NCBI RefSeq assembly: GCF_022869865.1
Contig: NZ_CP094984.1
Coordinates: forward strand, 558,001 to 622,000
From: Arthrobacter zhangbolii
Lineage (GTDB): Bacteria > Actinomycetota > Actinomycetes > Actinomycetales > Micrococcaceae
Length of the DNA stretch: 64,000 nt
Direction of reading: 5' to 3'
Every line of letters starts with the position of its first letter. Position 1 is the stretch's first letter. The notes beneath the pieces were generated by a model that was not told where the DNA came from, made no database searches, and worked only from the letters and a program-made list of their open reading frames with translations. This document shows, one piece after another, positions 42,166-53,007 of the stretch. The translations under genes were made by a program, and so were the position numbers.

Positions 42166-42498
42166 ATGGGAGCACGTGTGGCTGAGGCAGCGGAAGCATC
42201 ATCGGAAACCGGGCGGTTTTCCCTCGATGAATCGGTGGATCCGGACAGTCCGCTCGGCGTCAGGGAACAGCAGATGCTCGCACTGGAGCGGGCATGGTGG
42301 AAATACGCCGGCGCCAAGGAACAGGCCATCCGCGACCTGTTCGGGATGTCGGCCACCGCGTACTACCAGGTGCTGAACGCCCTCATCGATACCGAAGAGG
42401 CCCTGGCCCATGACCCGATGCTGGTCAAGCGACTGCGTAGACTACGTACGACCCGCCAGAACGCCCGTACCGCCCGCCGTATGGGCTCCGGCATCTAG
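42166..42498 (+). CDS. DUF3263 domain-containing protein
   Basis: A 110-residue protein matching the actinobacterial DUF3263 family (LGVREQQMLALERAWWKYAGAK... then FGMSATAYYQVLNALID). The core looks like a winged-helix or sigma-like fold, with a basic C-terminus (RRLRTTRQNARTARRMG). The family is commonly encoded next to LytR_C-domain genes, as here (70 nt). Function is unknown. AAGGA lies six bases before the start. Confidence 0.85.
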   Translation: MGARVAEAAEASSETGRFSLDESVDPDSPLGVREQQMLALERAWWKYAGAKEQAIRDLFGMSATAYYQVLNALIDTEEALAHDPMLVKRLRRLRTTRQNARTARRMGSGI

Positions 42499-42568
42499 CT
42501 CCGGTCCACCAACCACCATTTGGCGGCCCAGGATGCGGCGCCACCAGAACAAGGATTGATTCTCCACT

Positions 42569-43201
42569 ATGAGCCAATACCCCAGGGACGAGTTCGACAA
42601 GGTCCCCGAAACCTCGGCGCGGCAGGGCGTGCACCGTGAACGCCTCATTCCGTCGCGTTCACGCGGCCTGGGCCTGCTGATCACCGTGGGCGTACTCGCA
42701 CTGGTCATCGGCCTGGCCGCCTACTTTGTGGTGCCGCGCCTGGGCATTGACCTGGGTGGCGCAGATCCTGAAGCCTCTTCGACGGCGTCGGCACCCGCCG
42801 AGCCCGCGGCTTCCCCCACGCCCACACCTGAGGACACCGCCGGCGAGACAGAAGAAGCCGAGGAAACCGCGGCGCCGAGTCCCGCGGCCACGCCCGAGCC
42901 CACGCCCTCAGCCGAGCCCGAACCGGCGGTGGACCGGACGCAGCCCGTGACAGTGCTTAACGCCAGTGGAATCAGCGGTCTTGGTGCCTCCGTTTCCGGC
43001 CGGATCTCCGGCGCCGGGTGGCCGGTGGGGACGGTGGGTAACTGGACCGGAGTGCCCCAGCAGGCCTCGGGTGTCTATTACAGCTCACCGGACCAGGCAG
43101 CCAACGCCCGCGAGGTTGCTGCGCAGCTCGGCATCCCCACGGTTATGGAAACACCCGGATTTGCCGTAGTTACGGTGGTCCTTGGACCCGGATTCCAGTA
43201 G
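42569..43201 (+). CDS. LytR C-terminal domain membrane protein
   Basis: A 210-residue protein. A basic cytoplasmic head (residues 1-32), one membrane helix (about 33-55, LGLLITVGVLALVIGLAAYF), a Pro/Ala/Glu-rich linker (65-115) and a C-terminal LytR_C domain (VTVLNASGISGLGASVSGRI; then YYSSPDQAANAREVA). The C-terminal domain would lie outside the membrane. LytR_C is often attached to LCP-type cell-wall ligases, but the catalytic LCP domain is absent here, so a cell-wall-associated structural or regulatory role is likely. Probably co-transcribed with the DUF3263 gene. Confidence 0.87.
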   Translation: MSQYPRDEFDKVPETSARQGVHRERLIPSRSRGLGLLITVGVLALVIGLAAYFVVPRLGIDLGGADPEASSTASAPAEPAASPTPTPEDTAGETEEAEETAAPSPAATPEPTPSAEPEPAVDRTQPVTVLNASGISGLGASVSGRISGAGWPVGTVGNWTGVPQQASGVYYSSPDQAANAREVAAQLGIPTVMETPGFAVVTVVLGPGFQ

Positions 43202-43321
43202 CCGCACGGAGAAAAACACCAAAACGTTATCCTCCTGCCCGCATGTGATGCAGAACACCATGGTTAGAGTAATGCCAGCCGCCGGAGGGCGGCACTGAAA
43301 AATCACGGTTGGAGAAAGAGC

Positions 43322-43525
43322 ATGGCGCAGGGGATCGTCAAGTGGTTCAACGGGGAGAAGGGGTACGGCTTCATTACCCTCGACGAAGCGGAAACGGATG
43401 TATTTGTTCACTGGTCCTCGATCCAGGCCTCGGGTTACCGGACCTTGGAAGAGGGCCAGCGGGTCGAGTTTGAAATAGGCCAGGGGCAGAAGGGTCCCCA
43501 GGCTGAAGAGGTCCGGGCCGTATAG
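43322..43525 (+). CDS. cspA: Cold shock protein (CspA family)
   Basis: A 67-residue OB-fold RNA/ssDNA chaperone. RNP1 is KGYGFI (residues 15-20) and RNP2 is VFVHW (residues 29-33), with Trp in place of the usual Tyr, common in actinobacteria. Length is standard. GGAGA is upstream. The 120-nt leader contains the possible promoter and 5' UTR. A strong terminator follows at 43566. A longer, second cold-shock protein is at 53008. Confidence 0.96.
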   Translation: MAQGIVKWFNGEKGYGFITLDEAETDVFVHWSSIQASGYRTLEEGQRVEFEIGQGQKGPQAEEVRAV

Positions 43526-43565
43526 CGGCCCGGCGCGGGCCTTGCCCCGTCCCGTACAGGGGAAT

Positions 43566-43603
43566 AAAAGCAGCGGTGGAGCATCAGCTCCGCCGCTGCT
43601 TTT
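43566..43603 (+). terminator. Rho-independent terminator of cspA
   Basis: A perfect or near-perfect 16-bp stem (left arm 43566-43581, right arm 43588-43603) with a 6-base loop and a terminal T-run. A-run on the left makes it usable in both directions. Confidence 0.9.
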
Positions 43604-43663
43604 GCTTCTCCGGCAGCCTGTACAGGGGATCACTGTGAGGCGCGCGGCAGGGCGGCGTGATGG

Positions 43664-43690
43664 CTTGCACTCAGTGTGCGGGAGTGCTAA
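43664..43690. promoter_or_regulatory. CIRCE element 1 (HrcA operator)
   Basis: CTTGCACTC-N9-GAGTGCTAA matches the canonical TTAGCACTC-N9-GAGTGCTAA with an exact right arm and a seven-of-nine left arm. It overlaps a candidate groEL promoter (TTGCAC at 43665, TAATTA at 43688, 17 bases apart). Confidence 0.85.
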
Positions 43691-43698
43691 TTATTGAC

Positions 43699-43725
43699 TT
43701 AGCACTCTTGCCGGATGACTGCTAA
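43699..43725. promoter_or_regulatory. CIRCE element 2 (HrcA operator)
   Basis: TTAGCACTC-N9-GACTGCTAA matches the canonical CIRCE with an exact left arm and eight of nine in the right arm. It starts eight bases after CIRCE 1, in tandem. It lies 157 bases before groEL. Confidence 0.85.
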
Positions 43726-43785
43726 AAGTCCGACGGCGTTGAGTGAACCAGCAACCCACTGGGGTGAGGTCAGGGGAGCGCGTAA

Positions 43786-45519
<1,734 letters not shown>

Positions 45520-45547
45520 GCCCCCGGTTGCTCCCAGCTGACGCGTA

Positions 45548-45584
45548 AACAGGCGCGGTACCCGGACAGGGTGCCGCGCCTGTT
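45548..45584. terminator. Rho-independent terminator of groEL
   Basis: A 16-bp stem with one T-G wobble (left arm 45548-45563, right arm 45569-45584), 5-6-base loop. It follows groEL and faces the convergent WXG100 gene. Confidence 0.8.
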
Positions 45585-45629
45585 GCGTTACCCCGGACCG
45601 GACGGCCCTCCGGGGCGGTATTCCGCAGG

Positions 45630-45920
45630 CTAATGCATGAACAGCGAAGTGTTTGCCGCTTCGGTTTCGGCGTACTGGGCGGACGCGAAAGCCAGGGCCT
45701 GGTTGATGCTGTCCAACGACTCCTCCACCCGTGCCTGCGTGGCGCGCCAGTCGGTGACCAGCGACTGGAAGTTGGCCGACGCCGAGCCCCGCCAGATCTC
45801 GCTCAGCGACGCGAGCCCGGTCTGCATTCCGTTCACGTCCGCCCGCAGGCGTTCGATGGTTCCCTGCACTTCGGCGCTTTTGGCGGAGAGCGCCTCACTG
45901 TCCACAGCGAATAAAGGCAT
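45630..45920 (-). CDS. WXG100-family protein (EsxA-like)
   Basis: A 96-residue helical hairpin protein with W43-R-G45 between the two helices and the secretion signal Y83-x3-E87 near the C-terminus, the two hallmarks of WXG100 substrates of type VII secretion. Length is exactly the family's. Start: AGGAGG lies just upstream of MPLFAVDSEAL; a longer in-frame start is rejected. No EccC/EccD machinery or partner EsxB-like gene lies in the window, so this is an orphan substrate here. Confidence 0.88.
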   Translation of the reverse strand: MPLFAVDSEALSAKSAEVQGTIERLRADVNGMQTGLASLSEIWRGSASANFQSLVTDWRATQARVEESLDSINQALAFASAQYAETEAANTSLFMH

Positions 45921-46084
45921 GTCTTTTCCTCCTGGTAGGAACTCACTATCGGTACCGGGAAGGCTAATACTCGCTGCTGAGCCGCTGGACGGCAGTGGGC
46001 TGCGTTGTGGGCGCGCCGCCTGCCCGCAGGCCGCCTGCAGGGCTGTGGAGGCCGGGTGGGCCACAAGGTGATCCGGGTCCGGAG

Positions 46085-47566
46085 TCAGGATTCCGGGTTG
46101 TCCCCGTTATCCGTGGGATGCTCGTGCTCGGGCAACTGCTCCGGTGCCCGGTACGGGAGCCGGATGGAGAGGGTGGCTCCGCCGCCCTCGGTTTCCACGA
46201 GCCGGACGGTTCCGTCATGCTGGGCCACCAGTGCGGCCACAATGGCCAGTCCCAGGCCCGTGCCTCCGGTTTCCCGGTAGCGGGAGGAATCCGCCCGGTA
46301 GAAGCGCTCAAAGACCCTGGCGGCGTCGTCCTCGGAAATGCCGGGACCGTGGTCGCGTACCTCCAGCACCGCGTCCATGCGGTCATGGATCACCGGGGCC
46401 ACGCCCACGGCCACCTCGATGGGGGAGCCCTCGGGGGTGTACCGCAGCGCGTTGGTCATCAGGTTTGCCACCACTTGCCGCAGGCGGGCTTCATCGCCCA
46501 TGGTGGGCGCGCTCTGCGGTCCGTTGCCGTCCAGGCCCACCACCCTGATGTCGCGGTCCGGGGCGCTGGCACGTGCGTCCATGGCGGCGTCGTTGCCCAG
46601 GATCATCAGGTCCACCGGCGCATACTCCAGCGGACGCTGTTCATCCACGCGGGCCAGGGTAAGCAGGTCCTCCACCAGCTGGCCCATCCGCTTGGCTTCG
46701 CTTTCAATCCGCCCCATGGCGGCCGCTACCTCTTCGGGTTTCTGCAGGGCACCGTGCCGGTACAGCTCCGAGAAGCCCCGGATCGTCACCAGCGGGGTGC
46801 GCAGCTCATGCGAGGCGTCCTGGATAAAACGGCGCATTTTGCGTTCGGACTGCGTGCGTGCGGCGAAGGCCGTTTCGATGTGTGCCAGCATGGCGTTCAG
46901 CGAGCGGGACAACCGGCCGATTTCGGTGGCGGGGTTGCCGACCTCCACACGGCGGCTCAGGTCTCCGGCGGCAATGGCAGCGGCCGTTTTCTCCACCTGG
47001 CTCAACGGCCGGAACTGCCGGGTCACCGCCCAATAGGCAATTCCGGTGGCACCGAGGGTACCCAGCAGCCCTACGGAAAAGACCAGGGAAGCCGCCTCAT
47101 CAACCGTGGCGGCCACGGAGTCCAGCGGAACGGCCACGGCCACGGAGCCGGGCAGATTCGCAAAATCGTAGATCCGCACGCGCCAGCCCTTGGACAGCGG
47201 AGCCGTGCCGCGGACATCAAAGCCGCGCGTATCCATCTCTGCCACCTGCTCGGCGGTGTAATTGCCCAGCAGCGGCACATCCGTGGCGGATTCCGAGTGG
47301 GTGGCCGGACCGTGCGTTCCGTCCTCGTTCAGGTACAGGCCGTAATAGCGGAACAGCGAGGCATCCGTGCTGGCCTCGTTGACCACCAGATAGCGCGAGA
47401 CGTTCGGTGCGTTTTCCTCAATGTCCGCGTCCAGCCGGCCGACCAGGATCTGGCGCAGCACGTAGATGGTGGCGAGGCCGGTGATGGTTACCGTCACCAC
47501 CATTAGCACGGCCATGATGGCGACAAGCTGCGACCGCAGCGACGCGGATTTCCAGCGGCGTATCAA
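46085..47566 (-). CDS. Sensor histidine kinase
   Basis: A 493-residue two-component kinase. TM1 is about residues 13-36 and TM2 about 155-180, with an extracytoplasmic sensor of about 120 residues between them. HAMP follows, then HisKA with H253 in QDASHELRTPLVTI, the N box NALRYTPEGSP, and G1/G2 boxes DHGPGISEDD and GGTGLGLAIV. It resembles TrcS/MprB-type kinases. It sits four bases downstream of its response regulator on the same strand. The ligand sensed is unknown. Confidence 0.94.
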   Translation of the reverse strand: MIRRWKSASLRSQLVAIMAVLMVVTVTITGLATIYVLRQILVGRLDADIEENAPNVSRYLVVNEASTDASLFRYYGLYLNEDGTHGPATHSESATDVPLLGNYTAEQVAEMDTRGFDVRGTAPLSKGWRVRIYDFANLPGSVAVAVPLDSVAATVDEAASLVFSVGLLGTLGATGIAYWAVTRQFRPLSQVEKTAAAIAAGDLSRRVEVGNPATEIGRLSRSLNAMLAHIETAFAARTQSERKMRRFIQDASHELRTPLVTIRGFSELYRHGALQKPEEVAAAMGRIESEAKRMGQLVEDLLTLARVDEQRPLEYAPVDLMILGNDAAMDARASAPDRDIRVVGLDGNGPQSAPTMGDEARLRQVVANLMTNALRYTPEGSPIEVAVGVAPVIHDRMDAVLEVRDHGPGISEDDAARVFERFYRADSSRYRETGGTGLGLAIVAALVAQHDGTVRLVETEGGGATLSIRLPYRAPEQLPEHEHPTDNGDNPES

Positions 47567-47570
47567 GGGC

Positions 47571-48284
47571 CTAGCGCTTCTCCGAAGAGCGAAGCAGGTA
47601 GCCGACGCCGCGCTTGGTCTGGATCAGCGCGGGCGCATCCGGGCTCTTGTCGATTTTCCGGCGCAGGTAGGAAATGTAGGACTCCACAATGGAGGCGTCG
47701 CCGTTGAAGTCGTATTCCCACACGTGGTCCAGGATCTGCGCCTTGGACAGCACCCGGTTGGGGTTGAGCATCAGGTAGCGCAGCAGCTTGAACTCGGTGG
47801 GGGAGAGGTCGATGGTGACGCCCCCGCGCCGGACCTCGTGGGCGTCGTCGTCGAGTTCCAGATCATCCACCCGGATGACTGCGTCGTCGTCTTCCAGGGG
47901 CTGGGTGCGACGCAGCACCGCCCGGATGCGGGCGACTACCTCGTCGAGGCTGAAGGGCTTGGTGACGTAGTCGTCACCGCCCACGGTCAGCCCGGTGACC
48001 TTGTCCTCGGTGTCGTCGCGGGCAGTCAAAAAGACCACGGGGAAGTGCTGTCCGGCCGCGCGCAGGCGCCGGGTCAGCGTAAAGCCGTCCATGTCCGGAA
48101 GCATCACGTCCAGGACGGCCAGATCCGGGTTGTGGGAGTCAACGGCGGCCAGGGCCTCACGGCCGTTGGCGGCAGCGACGACGTCGAAACCGGCGAACCG
48201 CAGCGAGGTGGAGAGCAGCTCGCGGATGTTCGGCTCGTCATCAACAACAAGTAGGCGTGCTTCAGGGGTAGACGATTTGTTCAC
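47571..48284 (-). CDS. OmpR/PhoB-family response regulator
   Basis: A 237-residue regulator. The receiver domain (residues 11-125) has phospho-acceptor D59 in LAVLDVMLPDMDG and the conserved KPF. The winged-helix effector domain follows (SPTEFKLLRYLMLNPNRVL, then QTKRGVGYLLR). It resembles TrcR/PhoP of mycobacteria. It precedes the kinase by four bases, so the two form one operon. Its 5' end is 88 nt from the XPB gene's stop on the same strand. Confidence 0.94.
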   Translation of the reverse strand: MNKSSTPEARLLVVDDEPNIRELLSTSLRFAGFDVVAAANGREALAAVDSHNPDLAVLDVMLPDMDGFTLTRRLRAAGQHFPVVFLTARDDTEDKVTGLTVGGDDYVTKPFSLDEVVARIRAVLRRTQPLEDDDAVIRVDDLELDDDAHEVRRGGVTIDLSPTEFKLLRYLMLNPNRVLSKAQILDHVWEYDFNGDASIVESYISYLRRKIDKSPDAPALIQTKRGVGYLLRSSEKR

Positions 48285-48372
48285 CCCGCCAGTTTCTTAC
48301 ATTTAGCTGGACGTTGTCTGTAGGCGGGCCGGATAGTTCCTGAATGGCGCCGGGGAATCCTAAAGGTCCCCG

Positions 48373-50019
48373 CTACACCGGTTTTTCGATATCGGAGGCG
48401 TCCAGGATGGAATAGGCGTAGCCCTGCTCGGCCAGGAACCGCTGCCGCTTGGCGGCGAAGTCCTGGTCCAGGGTGTCCCGGGCCACCACGGTGTAGAAGT
48501 GTGCCGCCTTGCCATCGGCTTTGGGTCGCAGCAGCCGGCCCAGCCGCTGGGCCTCCTCCTGCCGGGACCCGAAGGAGCCGGAGACCTGGATGGCCACGGA
48601 GGCTTCGGGCAGGTCGATGCTGAAGTTGGCGACCTTGGACACCACCAGGGTGTTCAGCGTTCCCTCACGGAATTCGTTGAAGAGCCGCTGGCGTTCCTTC
48701 ACCGGGGTGTCGCCCTTGATAACGGGAGCGTCCAGGCGCTCCGCCAACTCGTCCAGCTGGTCCAGGTACTGTCCGATCACCAGGGTCTGCTCACCCGTGT
48801 GCCGGCGGACCAGCTGTTCGACGACGCCGGTCTTGGTTTCCGAGGTGGAGCACAACCGGTACTTGTCGCCGTCCTCGGCCATGGCGTAGGCCACCCGCTC
48901 ATCCCGGGGCAGGTCCACCCGAACCTCGATGCATTCGGCCGGAGCAATGTAGCCCTGCGCCTCGATGTCCTTCCACGGCGCGTCATAGCGCTTGGGGCCG
49001 ATCAGGGAGAAGACCTCGCCCTCACGTCCGTCTTCCCGGACCAGGGTAGCGGTCAGGCCCAGCCGGCGCCGGGCCTGCAGATCCGCGGTCATCCGGAAGA
49101 TCGGTGCCGGCAGCAGGTGGACCTCGTCATAAATAATCAGTCCCCAGTCATTGGCATCCAGAAGTTCCAGGTGCGGATACAGGCCGCCGCGCTTGAGCGT
49201 GAGGACCTGGTAGGTGGCGATGGTGACCGGCCGGACCTCCTTCACCGCGCCGGAGTATTCACCGATCTCGTCTTCGGTCAGCGAGGTGCGCTTGAGCAGC
49301 TCATCCTTCCACTGCCTGGCGGAGACGGTGTTGGTGACCAGGATCAGGGTGGTGGTGGAGCTGGTGGCCATGGCTGCCGCGCCCACCAGGGTCTTGCCGG
49401 CCCCGCACGGCAGGACCACCACGCCGGAGCCTCCGGCCCAGAAGTTCTCCGTGGCCAGCTTCTGGTAGGGCCGCAGCGCCCAGCCGTCCTCGTTGAGCAG
49501 AATGGGGTGCGGAGTCCCGTCGACATAACCGGCCAGGTCCTCAGCCGGCCAGCCAAGCTTCAGGAGCAGCTGCTTCAGCTGTCCGCGCATGGCGGACTGG
49601 ACCACCACGGTTTCGCCGTCGATCCGCGGACCCAGCAGCGGCTGGATCTTCTTGGCGTGCATAACTTCTTCCAGCACCGGGTAGTCATTGGTCCGCAGCA
49701 CCAGCCCGTGCTGGGGGTCCTTTTCCAGCCGCAGCCGCCCGTACCGGGACATGGTGTCTTCAATGTCGATCAGCAGCGCATGCGGCACCGGGAAGCGGGA
49801 GTAGGTCAGCAGTGTGTTCAGCACCTGCTCGGCGTCGAGGCCGGCAGCGCGGGCGTTCCACAGACCCAGCGGGGTGAGCCGGTAGCTGTGGATGTGCTCG
49901 GGGGCACGCTCCAGCTCGGCAAAAGCCGCAATGGCATGCCGGGCCTCGGTAGCCTGCGGGTGATCGACTTCCAGAAGAATCGTCTTATCGCTTTGGACAA
50001 TCAACGGTCCGTCAACCAT
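48373..50019 (-). CDS. XPB-type DNA repair helicase
   Basis: A 548-residue superfamily 2 helicase of the XPB/Ercc3 family. Walker A is LPCGAGKT with K209, and the DEAH-type box is D298-E-V-H in LIIYDEVHLLP. Motif VI, RLGRLLRP, is near residue 502. A XPB-type damage-recognition N-terminus precedes them (RLTPLGLWNARAAGL). Bacterial XPB unwinds 3'-to-5'; its exact repair pathway in actinobacteria is unsettled. The start overlaps the upstream helicase-associated gene by eight bases, so they are coupled. Confidence 0.93.
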   Translation of the reverse strand: MVDGPLIVQSDKTILLEVDHPQATEARHAIAAFAELERAPEHIHSYRLTPLGLWNARAAGLDAEQVLNTLLTYSRFPVPHALLIDIEDTMSRYGRLRLEKDPQHGLVLRTNDYPVLEEVMHAKKIQPLLGPRIDGETVVVQSAMRGQLKQLLLKLGWPAEDLAGYVDGTPHPILLNEDGWALRPYQKLATENFWAGGSGVVVLPCGAGKTLVGAAAMATSSTTTLILVTNTVSARQWKDELLKRTSLTEDEIGEYSGAVKEVRPVTIATYQVLTLKRGGLYPHLELLDANDWGLIIYDEVHLLPAPIFRMTADLQARRRLGLTATLVREDGREGEVFSLIGPKRYDAPWKDIEAQGYIAPAECIEVRVDLPRDERVAYAMAEDGDKYRLCSTSETKTGVVEQLVRRHTGEQTLVIGQYLDQLDELAERLDAPVIKGDTPVKERQRLFNEFREGTLNTLVVSKVANFSIDLPEASVAIQVSGSFGSRQEEAQRLGRLLRPKADGKAAHFYTVVARDTLDQDFAAKRQRFLAEQGYAYSILDASDIEKPV

Positions 50020-52450
50020 GTGCCGGGCTACCCTCCACTATTTCCACGTCCATAATCCGATGTACTGACACTGTACGTTCCACGTCATGCCGCGGGTCGT
50101 AGACCCGCACCCTGCCCTCATTCACTGAAAGGGGAACAAAGATCTCCTGGCGCTGATTCCCCTGGCTGTCCACCACGCCCATCCGTACAGAGCTTTTTGT
50201 CCGGATAGCCTTGCGCAGGGTTTCCAGGCTGACCAAGGACTCGGTTTCACCGCTGGTATGCAGCACTGGCCCAACGCCGCGGAGGGCAGCGAGCTGCCTG
50301 TCCAGATCCTCATCTGTCAGCTCCCACTGGTTCAGTCGGGTCCTGGAAGACGACGGCGCAGCTACGGGAACCATCCGGTGGGAGCCGACCGGTTTGCGGG
50401 CCGGTCCCTCCAGTGCAGGCGGATACCCCAGTTCCCGCAGGGAAAACGTGAGTTCCTTGGCGGACACGCCAGCTGCCACGACGGTGGGCGCAAGCCGGAC
50501 CAGGCCCAGCGACGCGGTGCGCGGGTCCGCGAGCAGCGCGCTCAGCCCTTCCTCGTCGTCGCTGCGCAGATAGGACCCGGCGGTGCCGACCCGGAGCCGG
50601 CCGTACCGGGCGGCGGTGTCCTCCACCAGGTAGCTCAGCGGCTGGGGGACTTCGGTGGCGGAATGCTGGCGCAGGAACCTGAGGATGCCTTCGGCGTCGA
50701 GTCCTTCATCCAGGGCACGGCGGATGGATTCGGCCGAGAAACGGTAAATGGTGGCCGGGCCCTGGCCTTCGGCGGTGGAAATCAGCGCCAGTTCACGCGC
50801 GACGTCGGGCTCCAGGTAGCCGGGCGCGATGGCGGTCAGGTCCGCCTGCAGCAAAAAGGAGTTCAGCGGCGCCGGCAAAGCATCGCGCAGCACGGAGGCG
50901 GCCCGCACGTAGTCGCCCTCGGACACGGCGGCGCCCAGGACGGTCAGGGCGCCGGAACCGAGAAGTCCCAGTTGTGCCGCTTCCCGCAGAATGCCCGGCA
51001 CCAGGCGGGCAAAACGCCGCTGCAGGCGGGGCTGGTGCCAGGTGAGGGCACTTATGAGGTCCTCAGTGTCAAAGGCGTTCACGGAGTCCCCGGAGCTTTC
51101 GACTTCCGAGAGCAGTGCCAGCATTTCCAGGGCCCGGCGCCGGACCACCGGAGCGTCGGGGCGGGAGACTTCGGCGGCCAGCGCGTTGACTGCTCCGCCG
51201 GCCGGCAGCGGTGCACCGACCAGTGAGGGAGCCCTGTCGGCGTCCAGCCAGGCTTCCACCAGCCGCCGCCACTGCTCCTCACGGCTGGCCTGCAGCCAGT
51301 CTCCTTCCGAGGCGCCCCAGCGGGACGTTGCGGCGTCCAGGGTCAGCAGCCCGGCCAGGGCGGCCAGTTCCAGCAGCCAGGAGGTGGCCGCGCCGTCGAG
51401 GCGCAGGGATTCGGACAGCCGCCGCACTTCACGCACGCCCACACCGCCAGAGCGCAGTGTCCCTACCGGGTTTTCCGCAGCCAGGCCCACCAACTCCGTC
51501 ACCAGGCGGAGGGTTTCAGCCACGGCTCCGAACGCAGCATTGTCGCGCAGGTTGCGCGCTACGGGGCGCGGGTTGGGGCGGGGTGCTTCCAGTTGGAAGT
51601 CGGCCACGATGACGTGGCCGCGGGACGCCTGTCCCACCGGGCGCGGCAGTTCCACATGCAGGGCATCAAGGGGGACGAGGAGGCCGCGGGCCACCAGCCA
51701 TTCCACCGCTGTGGGCGAAGGGTTTTCCAGCACGGCACGTCCCAGGGCGGCTTTTTTGGGAATGGTGCCCACCGGTGAATATTTAAACCTGCGGAGCAGT
51801 TCGGCAGTCTGGGGAGGTGCCCCGCTCATCAGCGATGCCCAGGCAACCGGGTCGGACACCAGATGATGCAGCGCGTGGGCAGCGGTAGCCGGGGTGTCGG
51901 CTTTCTCTACAGGCAGCCCGGCGCTGCGCAGCCCCTCGACTATGCCTACGAGACGCTGCCCGAACTCGGGATGCTGGGCGGCAAGCGTGGAGTAGGGGCG
52001 GCCCAGGCCCGCCGGATAGGCGCCCAGCGCCTCGCCAAGAACGGAGACCGGCAGGTAGAAGCGGCGCGTGGCATCTGCTTTGGGGGCTCCCGGATGCGGT
52101 TTCGCCCGGCGCAGCAACGCAAGGGAATGCAGGTGTCCCAGAATGACGTCCAGGGATTTGATCGTGGATCCGGCGATCGCGCCCTTGAGCCAGGACGCAG
52201 TGGTGCTGAGGTGTGAATCCTCGTTGGTGGTCAGGTCCACGGCTTCGAGGACCTGCAGCTCCGGAGCGGTGAGTTTCTCCAGGATCCGCTGCACGCTGAC
52301 CCGGGTGGACGCACGTGCCGCCAGGGCCTGGAAATCAGGTACCGGCGGAAGTACGAGATCGGGCCGGGCCGTGAGCAATTCACGCAGCTGGTCGTCGCTG
52401 CGTGCGGCTAAATCATCGGCCAAAGCTCGAATCGCGGACATCAGCACCAC
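50012..52450 (-). CDS. Helicase-associated protein (XPB partner, Helicase_C_3 type)
   Basis: An 812-residue protein. Its N-terminal 430 residues are repeated helical segments; the middle holds the helicase-associated domain (EGILRFLRQHSATEVPQPLS near residue 585, YLVEDTAARYGRLRVG next). The C-terminal 80 residues resemble a WYL-type ligand domain (VRMGVVDSQG, then EGRVRVYDPRH). No helicase motifs are present. Paired adjacency to XPB is a conserved actinobacterial arrangement (in M. tuberculosis next to the ercc3 homologue). It overlaps XPB by eight bases. It probably regulates or targets the helicase. Confidence 0.88.
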   Translation of the reverse strand: MVLMSAIRALADDLAARSDDQLRELLTARPDLVLPPVPDFQALAARASTRVSVQRILEKLTAPELQVLEAVDLTTNEDSHLSTTASWLKGAIAGSTIKSLDVILGHLHSLALLRRAKPHPGAPKADATRRFYLPVSVLGEALGAYPAGLGRPYSTLAAQHPEFGQRLVGIVEGLRSAGLPVEKADTPATAAHALHHLVSDPVAWASLMSGAPPQTAELLRRFKYSPVGTIPKKAALGRAVLENPSPTAVEWLVARGLLVPLDALHVELPRPVGQASRGHVIVADFQLEAPRPNPRPVARNLRDNAAFGAVAETLRLVTELVGLAAENPVGTLRSGGVGVREVRRLSESLRLDGAATSWLLELAALAGLLTLDAATSRWGASEGDWLQASREEQWRRLVEAWLDADRAPSLVGAPLPAGGAVNALAAEVSRPDAPVVRRRALEMLALLSEVESSGDSVNAFDTEDLISALTWHQPRLQRRFARLVPGILREAAQLGLLGSGALTVLGAAVSEGDYVRAASVLRDALPAPLNSFLLQADLTAIAPGYLEPDVARELALISTAEGQGPATIYRFSAESIRRALDEGLDAEGILRFLRQHSATEVPQPLSYLVEDTAARYGRLRVGTAGSYLRSDDEEGLSALLADPRTASLGLVRLAPTVVAAGVSAKELTFSLRELGYPPALEGPARKPVGSHRMVPVAAPSSSRTRLNQWELTDEDLDRQLAALRGVGPVLHTSGETESLVSLETLRKAIRTKSSVRMGVVDSQGNQRQEIFVPLSVNEGRVRVYDPRHDVERTVSVHRIMDVEIVEGSPAHG

Positions 52451-52480
52451 GTTACCTGAGGAGGGAGGGAAACGGACCGA

Positions 52481-52807
52481 TCAGCCCCGGCGCCTGCGCC
52501 TGATTGAATCGATGACCAGGCCCGCCATCAGCACGAAGGCAAGGGGCAATGCATAAAAGGTTGCTGCGACCAGCCAGGGCTCAACGGTCCGTCCCTGCAG
52601 GGAAAGGAAGAGAACCGCTGCCAGAGTGCCGAGGCCAAACAGTGCCAGCACACCCGCAAGGGCGGCAGCGATGCGGCGTAGGGGAGACGTGCCGTTGGAG
52701 ATGCCGGACCCTTTCTGTGGCTGCGGATCATGGAACTTCACATCTTCGGACTGCGGAGATTGCGCTGCCGCAGTGGCCCGGACCGCGTCCGGTGGCGTGG
52801 TGCTCAT
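52481..52807 (-). CDS. Small membrane protein of unknown function
   Basis: A 108-residue protein with about 42 polar N-terminal residues and two transmembrane helices (IAAALAGVLALFGLGTLAAV and WLVAATFYALPLAFVLMAGL), then a basic C-terminal tail (RRRRRG-like). The start is set at MSTTPPD; a 12-residue longer form is possible. TAGCGT lies eight bases upstream and no Shine-Dalgarno is present, so it could be leaderless. It lies 30 nt upstream of the helicase-associated gene on the same strand and may be its operon leader gene. Confidence 0.65.
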   Translation of the reverse strand: MSTTPPDAVRATAAAQSPQSEDVKFHDPQPQKGSGISNGTSPLRRIAAALAGVLALFGLGTLAAVLFLSLQGRTVEPWLVAATFYALPLAFVLMAGLVIDSIRRRRRG

Positions 52808-53007
52808 GGTGATTAACGCTAACAGCGGAAAACCAGCCGACAAAGGGGAAGGCTTGGAGGCGGATTCCCTTGTCGGGATATTCTAAAGGGAACAGACTTC
52901 CCCGTAGTATCTCTGGGGTACGGAGCGCCGCTTCCGTGCCGGACTGCGGGTCACACGAAAAGGCAGGCAACCCTGCCTTGCTGAAAACTAAGAACGAGGT
53001 AACCGAA

